Source of the DNA: Prionace glauca
Lineage: Eukaryota > Chordata > Chondrichthyes > Carcharhiniformes > Carcharhinidae
DNA length: 64,000 nucleotides
NCBI GenBank assembly: GCA_037974335.1
Contig: CM075729.1
Span: 125,687,498-125,751,497, forward strand
Reading direction: 5' to 3'
Shown here: in pieces, positions 55,640 to 64,000 of the stretch
Layout: every line of letters starts with the position of its first letter
Position numbering within the stretch: position 1 is the stretch's first letter
Position numbers and translations under genes: made by a program
The notes under the pieces: generated by a model
What the model was told of the DNA's origin: nothing
The model's input: only the letters and a program-made list of their open reading frames with translations
The model's database searches: none

Positions 55640-56225
55640 TCTCCTCTGCCCTATCCCCCTAACTCCACACATTTACCATGGCTAATCCACCTAACCTGCA
55701 CATCTTTGGACTGTGGGAGGGACCTAGAACTTTCAGAAAAAATCCACTCAGAAACACGGCCGCTCCACTCAGTCACCCAAGGCCGGAATTAGAACATAGA
55801 ACATAGAACATTACAGCGCAGAACAGGCCCTTCGGCCCACGATGTTCCGCGGACCAGTTACAAAACAATGACCCACTAGCCTAAACCAATCCCTTTTCGT
55901 CCATAAACCTATCCACAGATCTCTTAAACGCCCCCAAACAAGGTGCATTTACAACTGCAGCTGGCAGGGCATTCCAGTCCCTCACCACCCTCTGGGTAAA
56001 GAACCTACCCCTGACATCAGTCCTATAACCACCCCCCCTTAATTTAAAGTCGTGCCCCCTCGTGCTAGCTTTCTCCATCCTAGGAAAAAGGCTATCACTA
56101 TCTACCCTGTCTAAACCTCTAATCATCTTATATGTTTCAATGAGATCCCCTCTTAGCCGCCGGTTTCCGCGCGCTGTGAGGCAGCAGTGCAAACCATTGC
56201 CCCACTTTGCTACCCGTGATTTTAT
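55640..56225 (-). mobile_element. SINE (family 1) split by a LINE
   Basis: The SINE core ACCTAACCTGCACATCTTTG is at 55690 and its head TGTGAGGCAGCAGTGC at 56177. Between them at 55791-56163 lies LINE sequence. Unit A has the SINE uninterrupted (31880-32300). Confidence 0.8.
55791..56163 (-). mobile_element. CR1-type LINE 3' end, unit B only
   Basis: The minus-strand frame encodes RRLRGDLIETYKMIRGLDRV, FPRMEKASTRGHDFKLRGGG and GRFFTQRVVRDWNALPAAVV to the ORF2 stop, then a tail with repeated TTCTATG at 55791-55812. It inserted into the SINE after the duplication. Confidence 0.9.
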
Positions 56226-56409
56226 GCTTCGTTAACTGGACGAACATTTCATATAGAACGGTGCTCTCAACGTCCAAATCTAGAGTCAGGACCGCAGAAA
56301 TTGTTCCCCTTGTTATTCTTCCGATAACTTCCTTAGAAATCCTTACCTTCACCTACAAGGGCTGAAACGTCCCCGATTAGGACGCATATCTGAAAAAAGA
56401 CACCTTTTT

Positions 56410-56870
56410 TGATGTGGACATCGCTGGCTGGGCCACCATTTATTATCCTTTTCTATCTATCCTCAATTTCAGGAGACGTTTGAGAATCAAGCGCATTGCT
56501 GTGGAGTGACATGTAGGCCAGACCGGGTAAGGATGGCAGATTTCCTTTCCTAAAGGACATTAGAGAGGGCCGGAATGTGGAACTGAGCCACAACAGATCA
56601 GCCATGATCTTATTGAATGGCGGGGCAGGCTCGAAGGGCCAGATGGCCTACTCCTGCTCCTATTTCTTATGTTCTTATGTTCTTAGTGAGCCAGCTGGGT
56701 TTTGGTAACAATCGATAATGGTTTCACGATCAACATTAGAATTTTAATTCCAGATTAGTGAATTCAAGTTTCACCATCCGGCGTGATGGGATATGAACCC
56801 AGGCCCACAGATATCGCCCTGAGTTACCAGTCGAGTGACAATACCATTTCGCCTTGCCTCTCCTACCTCA
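56410..56870 (-). mobile_element. SINE (family 2), split by a LINE tail
   Basis: TTGATGTGGACATCGCTGGC start, ACATGTAGGCCAGACCGGGT, AATGGTTTCACGATCAAC, and the tRNA-like head at 56800-56870 (CCAGTCGAGTGACAATACCA). The counterpart is at 32473-32800. Confidence 0.8.
56562..56686 (+). mobile_element. LINE tail insertion, about 125 bases
   Basis: From GAGAGGGCCGGAATGTGG to TTCTTATGTTCTTATGTTCT; same 3' end as 37900-38020. Unit A joins the flanks directly (AAAGGACATTCGTGAGCC). A very short, extremely 5'-truncated copy that is younger than the duplication. Confidence 0.9.
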
Positions 56871-57477
56871 ACACACATTCCTGCCTCAGAGTATTTGTCT
56901 TGAATTTTGTGACCAAGTGGGACTTCAACCCATCACCTTCTCATTAACCGGTGAGAGCTTTCGAAACCATAACTTCTGGCAAATATTCAATTCTAGCGAC
57001 TTCAGTAGGTCCGACTATCCTGCATGTGGTTCAGAAGTGGACTTGTGTAATCCAGTGTGTTGTGTGTCCCAGGTTGTCGTTTATTCCCTTTATTGTAGTT
57101 TGAGTCCAAGGGCTCATTGGAGAGGCTTGGTAAGATGGACTTGGAACCTGGAAGTCTTGTAAGACATGTTTTAACAGGGATCTAACAGAGAGTCACAACG
57201 CTGGAAAGGGGGACGTGTTTCAGACGGGGAATTTGAAGACAAAGACAAAGGCAACAAAAACTGTGTCCTCATGCTGGGTTGGGGGCGAATTGTACTGGAA
57301 ATTAGGGACAAGGAATTGCTGAGATGGCCACTTAGAGCTAAAGGATCACTTTTGGGTAATGGGCAGACTTAGAAAAAGGGCGACGAATTTCTAATTCGAG
57401 TTATTGGTGAGCCGCGGTACAGTTAAGTTCAACACAGAACGAAACCCGAACAGTCTCTGTCAAAATTGCTGCATAAA

Positions 57478-57512
57478 TATGTGTGTGCGTGTGTGTGTGC
57501 GCGCGCGCGCAT
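57478..57512. repeat. GT/GC dinucleotide microsatellite
   Basis: Counterpart of 33397-33455, shorter and ending in a CG run. Confidence 0.85.
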
Positions 57513-57749
57513 GTATTTATTTATGGGATATGGGTGACTCTGGCATGACCACCATTTCTTACCCGCTCCTAATTGCCTTTGAGAGGGTGATAGGATGTTT
57601 CTGCTCATATACGCATGAGCATTTAGCGTTGACTTGTAACAGAAATTAACAGCGCATTAAATAAAAGCACGAACAGTCGAAACACATCAATTAAGGAAGT
57701 AGTTAGTATGAAGGTGGGTAGACAAACGAGAAAGTGGCTAATGCGCTGA

Positions 57750-58170
57750 AGAAGGGGCACACAGACTCGATAAGTTAACTACTTTTCTCTCTGCATAGAT
57801 GATGCCAGACCCACTGAGTTTTCTCCTGCACTTTTAATTTCTATTTTATATTTTTAGCACCTGCAGTATTTTGCTTTAATGCTCTGGGAACGTATTTACA
57901 GCTTATATTCCATAAATTAAGTCGAACAATGTGGAATGTAACGTTTTTTACAGTGATGGCTATGAATCTATTATCGTATTGTCGTTAAAACCGTTTACTT
58001 TACTAATATCCGTTAGGGAAGGAAATCAACCACCTTTACCCATTCTTATCTACATGCTGGTCGAAACCCTTCGAGTTTTGCTTGACTCTTAAGTTCCCTT
58101 TGAGATGGCCTCGTGAGCCTCTCACTCCAACGGAAATTACCGACGGGCAACAAATGTCTGCCTTACCTTC
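57750..58170. repeat. dispersed repeat and SINE (family 2) fragment
   Basis: 57750-57880 corresponds to 33690-33830, and 58012-58170 corresponds to 33947-34110. Confidence 0.6.
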
Positions 58171-59007
58171 CATTTCTCTCTATCTAAAAATCGAAGTTAA
58201 CGATAAGAAGAGTAAAACAAACTGCAGTTAAATTCTGAACACGACTTTGCTTTACTAAGGAACAGAACGATAAAAATCTACTTACTTTAATTCGGCAGAG
58301 AAACTTACAGCCAACTTCTGCAATTAATTTTCGACTGTAAAAAAATTATTATTAGAAAAAAATACGGGAAGCATGACGTCTTACAACAATTACCTAGGCA
58401 CGTCAGCATTTTCTTGAAGAACACGAAAGGAGAATTAGGAACTGAAATTCACGGTAAATGCAGACAACATGGCCTAATAACTCCATATAGAGTATCACTG
58501 AACAGAATAGCATAGGATCCGGATCCCCGAGAACGATCAAGATCATTTCAAGCAATAAATGACACTGACACTGTAGAGGTACATTCGCCTTGCTAAATTC
58601 TCCATCAGTGTACCCGAACAGGCTCTGGAAGGTGGCGATTCGGGAATTTTCACAATAACTTCATTGCTGATTTTGTTCATATGACCATTTGTTTAATTCA
58701 TGTTGTGGCCAGGTGCATATGTATCGATCTAGTTGACTATTTAACTACATTAACCATATAGAATGCCAGTCTTAATGACATTTCAGTCTCCAAGTACGTA
58801 ACAATATGCTGTTGCAAGTTTCATTGCTTTGATAGTTCAAGAGTTGACTGAATCCTGGCGGAATGGTTAAAATAGCCAGATACTGAACCAGAATCTGCAG
58901 TTACCATAAGAAACTGAGATAGTGAAGATTCTTGTTTGCATTTTATGAAAAGCTGTGCTGTAATAGATTATAAAAATGGGTAAGCTTAAAACGTCGCCCT
59001 CTACAAG

Positions 59008-59395
59008 CATGCGAATGACGAGCAGGAGTAGGCCGTTCGGCCCCTTTCAGCCTGCTCCATCATTAGATAAAATCATGGCTAATCTGCCTGTAGCTTCAAC
59101 TCCACATTCCATCTACCACCGTTAATACTTGTCTGCTTTGTTAGCATCGGCCGTAAATTAGATTTAAGATGACCATTTAACTCTACCTCCACTGCTCTCC
59201 AAGGAAAAGTGTTCTAAAGACTGACGAGCCTCTGAGAGAATACAATATCTTCTCCTCCTTACCTGGAATGCGAGACCATTTATTTTTAAACGCTATCTCC
59301 AATTCTGGTCTCTCCCACAAGCAAAACCATCCTTTCAGTCTGAGTTCGGTTAAGTCCCTGCATGATCTTAAGTGTTTCAATAGGGGCACATTGAA
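59008..59395 (-). mobile_element. LINE 3' fragment, shared
   Basis: Counterpart of 34945-35330: GCATGCGAATGACGAGCAGG start, inverted LINE end, interrupted at its right end by the SINE at 59420. Confidence 0.75.
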
Positions 59396-59419
59396 ATTGC
59401 CACATTGTCTTCTGAATTC

Positions 59420-59735
59420 GAACTGTCACAGCACTGACGCAGTGGTTAGTGATAGGGAGGTGGGTTCAATTCCAGCCTCGGGTCGCCGTCGGTGGCGACT
59501 TTATACGTTCTACCCCTGTCTGCATCGGTTTCTTTCGGTGCTCCGGTTTCTTCACACAGTACAAAGATGTGCGGGTTAGGTTGATTAGCCATGCTAAATT
59601 GCTCCTTCGAGTCAAGGGATAAGCAAGTCAAATGTTTGGTGTTAGCGGGTAGGGCCTGGGTGGGATTGTTAGCACTGCTGGCTTGATGGTCCGAATGGCC
59701 TCCTTCTGCACAGGAGACAATGGATGATTCGATGA
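59420..59735 (+). mobile_element. SINE (family 1) inside LINE fragment
   Basis: Counterpart of 35355-35670, with GACGCAGTGGTTAGTGATAG in the head and GGCCTCCTTCTGCACAGG near the tail. Confidence 0.8.
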
Positions 59736-59739
59736 ATAG

Positions 59740-60925
59740 CGTTCTATTATCCCACACTTACAATCCAAAGTACTTCCTCCTGCTTTCTATAAAAGATTAG
59801 ATTTAGGAATGCGGAAAGTCATGTTCACTCAAACTCACCTGTCGATAAATTGTGCAGAATCTGAAAGGAGTTATTTTGCAAAATATGGGATTTTTTAAAA
59901 ATCGGGAATTCAATGAAGAGTAATTCCAATAAAAACACAGCCTTCCTCTACAATGTAGGTGTAACAGTGCACGCAGAAAAGCTTCACTCAGCAGTTCTGG
60001 TGTCATTTCCTGTTGCTTCAACAAGTTGCTTAAAGGGTAATAAAATTAAATCGCGAGGACAAAATGAATCACCATTTCGTGTTGTCGGTCAGATCGTGTT
60101 TTCTGATAAGTCATTGCCTAATAAAACATGCAGAAATATAGCGCAGAAATTTAGTGAACTGGGTGGAGATTGCATTTTAACTGTACTTGGTTTACTCAGA
60201 TAGCATTAATAAAAGTGGATGAAAAAAATTGTGTTTCTTCCTGCGTCTTTCCCGACCATTACGACTACATTTTATTACCAGTAACGACGTCTGCATATCT
60301 TACATTGCGTGCTTGAGAAAAAGAAGCAGCAATACTGCGTTCACTTTGACGAACGCTGCTTACAGGGCAAAATGCATTGGTGGCTGCATGTTGGAGTTCT
60401 AGGCCGAAGCGTAGACTGCTACATTCGGATTATCTTCAAAGTAATTGAATGTGGCAATGCACAATTGTGTTTCATGTTCACAGAGGTCCCATTTCCCTGC
60501 ACAGAGACAACACTCACAGTGTGCATTCACCTTCAGCAGCCAAAATGAAGAAGTTTATTTACATTGCCCAAACAGAGAGGGCAGCTGTTCATTGCACTAT
60601 ACTCTGTATAATTGAACTGGCAAAGACAGCCTTCTTGTGGGAACTACTTTAAGGTTCACAAGACCCATCATACGAGGTGGTGGACTGCATAAATGAAGGT
60701 TCACAAACTCACAGGTCTGGTATGTTTAAAAACACGAATCTTAATCAAGGAATAATATCAGCACAATGATCTGATATTTATACCAGCTACTTATACAACA
60801 TGACAACATTAGAATGGTGTATGATTAATCTGCTTTAAGTTGAGTGTTCTTCTGTATACTTGTTGAACAAACTATGCACCGATAATAATAGCGAGGTGCT
60901 AATGCACTTTTTTAAGTCTTCGTGG
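59740..60925. other. no gene supported; far upstream of receptor B
   Basis: Aligns to 35680-36560 except for an extra stretch of about 275 bases (about 60036-60310). Open frames at 59913-60203 and 60449-60652 are not kept in unit A in the same reading frame. Confidence 0.5.
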
Positions 60926-61279
60926 ACGAAAGTCTTCTGGCGAGCAAAGTCGAGAGGCAGCGATTTTTGGACATCAGAGGAGGCAGCAACGGGTACATTT
61001 TTCTGTTTCTTTGGCTAACTTTTATTTTAGTTTTTAAAGTTGCGAGTTTTTGGCGGTTTTTTTAAAATTAGTTAAAACCGGAAGTCGTCACTAAGACGCT
61101 TGCCGGTAGTTGTAGTTTTTTTTCTGGGCCCCTAATCCTATAAATTAGCGTAGAGAGGATACCCGATTCTCTACCCTGGTAGAGAATCCCACCCTCCCAC
61201 CTCCTCTAACCTAAATTATAAGTGTGGGTAAGTTTTCTTTTTAATATTTTTATTTTTTCTGCTGGCAACTGTTTCAGGG

Positions 61280-62203
61280 ATGGCAGTTCAGGCAGTGTGC
61301 TGCACCTCCTGTGGGATGTATGTGGTGAGGGACTCCAGTAGTGTTACAGGGGATTTTACTTGTAGGAAGTGCGTTAGATTGCAGCTTCTGGAGGAGCGTG
61401 TAAAGGAGTTGGAGGTGGAAGTAGAGGAGCTCCGCAAAATTCGGGATGCAGAGGTGGACATTGATAGGAGTTATAGGGAGTTAGTCACTCCTAGAAGCCA
61501 GTCTTGGGTCACTGCCAAGAGGAGGGGAAAGAAGCAAGTGGGGGGAAAATCCCCTGGGGCCGTTCCCCTCCAAAATAGGTTTTCGGTCCTGGAGGCTACA
61601 GTTGAGGAGGGATCAACTGGGGATAGCCAAAGGGAGCAGGTCTCTGGGGATGAGCCTACTGTAAAAGCTCAGGTGGTTAGGGGTAGCCAAAGATTAGGTC
61701 TTGTCATTGGGGACTCCACCGTTAAAGGGACGGATAGGAGAGTCGGTAATAATGATAGGAACTCAGGGCTGGTGTGTTGCCTACCAGGGGCTGGGGTCCA
61801 GGATGTCTCAGAGAGGATATTCAAGACGCTCAGGGGAGAGGGAGATCAACCCCAAGTTATTATTCATGTGGGGACGCATGATATAGGAAGGCTAAGGGAA
61901 GGGGACATTAAGCAGAGATTCATGGAGTTGGGGTGGAAGCTAAAGGCCAAGACAGACAGAGTGGTTATCTCTGGACTCTTGCCTGTGCCACGGGATAGTT
62001 TAGAGAGGAATAGAGGGAGGGAAAGCTTGAACTCGTGGCTGAGGGGATGGTGCAGGAGGGAGGGGTTTAAGTACTTGAACAATTGGGGCTCGTTCTGGGG
62101 AAGGTGGGACCTTTATCAGAGGGATGGGATTCACCTGAACCAAAGGGGAACAAATATCCTGGGAGGTAAATTTGTTAAGGTTATGCGGAGTGGTTTAAAC
62201 TGA
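61280..62203 (+). CDS. LINE ORF1: zinc-finger and esterase-type protein
   Basis: 307 residues, uninterrupted. Residues 1-32 have a cysteine pattern (CCTSCGMY then CRKC) like the PHD-type finger of CR1 ORF1. Residues 35-60 (LLEERVKELEVEVEELRKI) are a probable coiled coil for multimerisation. From about residue 140 an SGNH-esterase-like fold is suggested by LVIGDSTVKG (GDS block), IHVGTHDIG (GTND-like block with histidine for asparagine) and DGIHLNQRG near the end (D-x-x-H block). CR1-family ORF1 proteins are known to carry such esterase domains; their role in retrotransposition is not settled. The start codon GGGATGG is at 61280, after a pyrimidine-rich leader. Confidence 0.88.
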   Translation: MAVQAVCCTSCGMYVVRDSSSVTGDFTCRKCVRLQLLEERVKELEVEVEELRKIRDAEVDIDRSYRELVTPRSQSWVTAKRRGKKQVGGKSPGAVPLQNRFSVLEATVEEGSTGDSQREQVSGDEPTVKAQVVRGSQRLGLVIGDSTVKGTDRRVGNNDRNSGLVCCLPGAGVQDVSERIFKTLRGEGDQPQVIIHVGTHDIGRLREGDIKQRFMELGWKLKAKTDRVVISGLLPVPRDSLERNRGRESLNSWLRGWCRREGFKYLNNWGSFWGRWDLYQRDGIHLNQRGTNILGGKFVKVMRSGLN

Positions 62204-62205
62204 TT

Positions 62206-64000
62206 CAGAGGGGGGGTGGGATCCTGAGTAGAGGGGGTGAAAGTGAGGGGGGCATAGATGGGGACTGCAATGCACGGCATTGCGGGGGAGGGGCGGAACA
62301 GGGTTTGGAATGTGGTTTGAAATGTGTATACTTTAATGCGAGGAGTATTCGCAATAAGGTGGATGAACTTGCAGCGTGGACCAGTACCTGGGACTTCGAT
62401 GTTGTGGCCATTTCAGAGACTTGGATAGAGCAGGGTCAGGAATGGATGTTGCAGGTCCCGGGGTACAAATGCTTTAATCGGAGTAGACAAGGAGGTAGAA
62501 GGGGGGGTGGGGTAGCATTATTGGTCAAGGACTGTATCTCAGTGTCAGAGAGGAACTTTGATGAGGACTTGTCTGTTGAGGTAGTATGGGCGGAGATTAG
62601 AAATAGGAAAGGAGAGGTTACCCTGTTGGGAGTCTTTTATAGACCTCCAAAAAGCTCTAGAGAGGTTGAGGAAAGGATTGCGGAGACGATCCTTGTTAGG
62701 AGTGAAAGTAATAGGGTAATTGTTATGGGGGACTTTAACTTTACTCATGTAGATTGGAATTGCTACAGCTCTGGCTCGTTAGAGGGGTCAGTTTTTGTTC
62801 AAAGTGTGCAAGAAGGTTTTTTGACTCAGTATAGGCCGACGAGAGGTGAGGCTATATTGGATTTGGTGCTCGGTAATGAGCCAGACCAGGTGCTAGACTT
62901 GGAAGTTGGTGTACAGTTTGGAGATAGTGATCACAATTCGATTACGTTCACCTTAGTGATGGAAAGGGATAGGCATGAACCTCGGGTCAGTAGTTTCAGC
63001 TGGGGGAAGGGTAATTATGAGGCTATTAGGAGAGAATTAGGAAGCATTGGTTGGAATGGGAGATTACAGGGACTGGGAACATCCGAGATGTGGAGATTTT
63101 TCAAGGAGCAGCTATTGTGGGTCTGTGATAAGTATATCCCTGTCAGGCAAGGAGGATTTGGTAGGCCCAGGGAACCGTGGTGCACCAAAAAAGTTGATTC
63201 GTTGGTTAGGAAGAAAAAGGAGGCTTATGTTCGGATGAGGCTTGAGGCCTCAGGTAGTGCATTAGAAAGTTTTAGATTGGCTAGGAGGGAGTTGAAGAGG
63301 GAGTTAAGAAGGGCTAAAAGAGGGCATGAGATGATTTTGGCTGATAGGATTAAGGAGAACCCTAAGGCGTTTTACAGGTATGTCAAGAACAGAAGGTTGG
63401 TTAGGACAAGATTAGGGCCAGTTACAGACAGTAGAGGGAAGTTGTGTGTGGAACCGGAGGAGATTGGAGAGGCGTTGAACCAATATTTCTCTTCGGTGTT
63501 CACGCAAGGGGACAGGAATGTAGCTGAGGAGGACACTGGGGTGCAGGGGTGTGTAATAGATAGTATTGCAGTTGATACGGGGGATGTGCTGGATATTTTA
63601 GAGGGATTGAAAATAGATAAGTCCCCTGGTCCAGATGGGATTTACCCTAGGATTCTTTGGGAGGCAAGAGGGGTGATTGCGGAGCCTCTGGCTCTGATCT
63701 TCAGGTCGTCGTTAGTCTCTGGTATAGTACCAGAAGATTGGAGGACAGCAAATGTTGTCCCATTGTTTAAGAAGGGGAGAAGGGACTTCCCTGGGAATTA
63801 TAGACCGGTGAGTCTTACTTCTGTGGTGGGTAAGGTTTTGGAAAGGATTATTAGAGACAGGATTTATAGTTATTTGGAAAGTAATGAGTTGATTAGAGAC
63901 AGTCAGCATGGTTTTGTAGCGGGTAGGTCATGCCTTACTAACCTTATCGAGTTCTTTGAGAAAGTGACCAAAGAGGTGGATAGGGGTAAGGCAGTTGATG
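62206..64000 (+). CDS. LINE ORF2: endonuclease and start of reverse transcriptase
   Basis: Read by eye, the frame from 62206 onward has no stop to 64000. An APE-type endonuclease is recognisable: CVYFNARSIRNKVDEL, VAISETW, LGVFYRPPKSS, VIVMGDFNFTHVDWN (GDFN) and FGDSDHNSITF (SDHN). A basic linker follows, and then the reverse transcriptase starts with DKSPGPDGIYPRIL, LFKKGRRDFPGNYRPVSLTS and SQHGFVAGRSCLTNL. No ATG occurs in this frame before about 62443, which is inside the endonuclease. ORF1 ends at 62203 in another frame. Translation would need re-initiation at a non-AUG codon or a frameshift. The end is cut by the window. Confidence 0.9.

Larger units (their letters stand above)
39501..60930. 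repeat. tandem duplication unit B (left part)
   Basis: Head-to-tail second copy of unit A, starting at the same SINE. It carries the single-V-exon receptor gene. Compared with unit A it lacks the region matching 21.26-27.53 kb, which includes one V exon. A LINE starting near 60.94 kb interrupts it, and the window ends inside that LINE. Confidence 0.85.
60940..64000 (+). mobile_element. CR1-type LINE, 5' part, uninterrupted
   Basis: The element begins close to 60940, just after duplicated sequence ends (CTTCGTGGACGAAAGTCTTC). A 5'-UTR of about 340 bases, ORF1 and the first 1.7 kb of ORF2 are visible, with no stop in either frame to the edge of the window. Most LINE copies here are 5'-truncated, so a copy with both ORFs and a leader is notable. 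The 3' end is outside the window. Confidence 0.92.

Noticed and set aside
1-64000. Retrovirus or LTR retrotransposon with coding regions
   Set aside because: All reverse-transcriptase frames seen are of the LINE type with APE-type endonuclease or CR1 C-terminal blocks. No gag, protease, integrase or envelope signature was found. One possible solo LTR near 14.15-14.71 kb is listed only as an alternative.

Overview
The window looks like cartilaginous-fish (shark or ray) nuclear DNA. It is packed with CR1-type and L2-like LINE remnants and with tRNA-derived SINEs whose tails read like the elasmobranch repeats (TTCTATGATTCTATG or TTATGTTCTTATG ends, and the GGGCCGAAGGGCC block). The only host coding sequence I can support is a set of small, phase-1 immunoglobulin-superfamily exons on the minus strand.

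Host genes. Two tandem copies of one receptor gene lie on the minus strand. Each has a leader exon, one or two V-set Ig exons, a transmembrane exon and a terminal cytoplasmic exon. The V domain has a J-like G-x-G-T-x-V strand encoded in the same exon, and in length and landmarks it resembles NKp30 (NCR3). The membrane segment has no charged residue, and the tail carries three ITIM-type tyrosine motifs. I therefore read the product as an inhibitory NKp30-like receptor. Copy A runs from about 30.91 to 13.75 kb and has two V exons made by a local duplication of about 4 kb. Copy B runs from about 54.66 to 44.52 kb, has one V exon, and has a GC instead of GT at the donor after its transmembrane exon. 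Its last exon is nevertheless open and keeps all three tyrosine motifs.

Layout. 1-8.1 kb is gene-free flank with old LINE and SINE pieces and a perfect 41-bp-arm palindrome. 8.1-39.5 kb is duplication unit A and 39.5-60.93 kb is unit B, alignable in the same order over most of their length and starting at a SINE. Insertions that differ between the units include LINEs at 9.05-10.09, 11.25-12.70, 42.02-42.59, 55.79-56.16 and 56.56-56.69 kb, a SINE at 10.14-10.36 kb, and a 1.58-kb segment at 40.40-41.99 kb. From about 60.94 kb to the end the plus strand holds the 5' part of a young-looking CR1-type LINE with an uninterrupted esterase-type ORF1 and an ORF2 open to the window edge.

Other unusual items: a truncated U1-snRNA-like segment (two stem-loops with compensatory base changes) fused to a LINE 3' end and sitting at an inversion between the units; a palindromic insertion apparently copied from sequence 1.1 kb away; a TATA/CCAAT module on the strand opposite to the receptor genes, conserved in both units; and an excess of replacement over silent differences between the two cytoplasmic exons. 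I saw no tRNA or rRNA gene, no CRISPR array and no gag-pol-type reading frame. All family names were assigned by eye.
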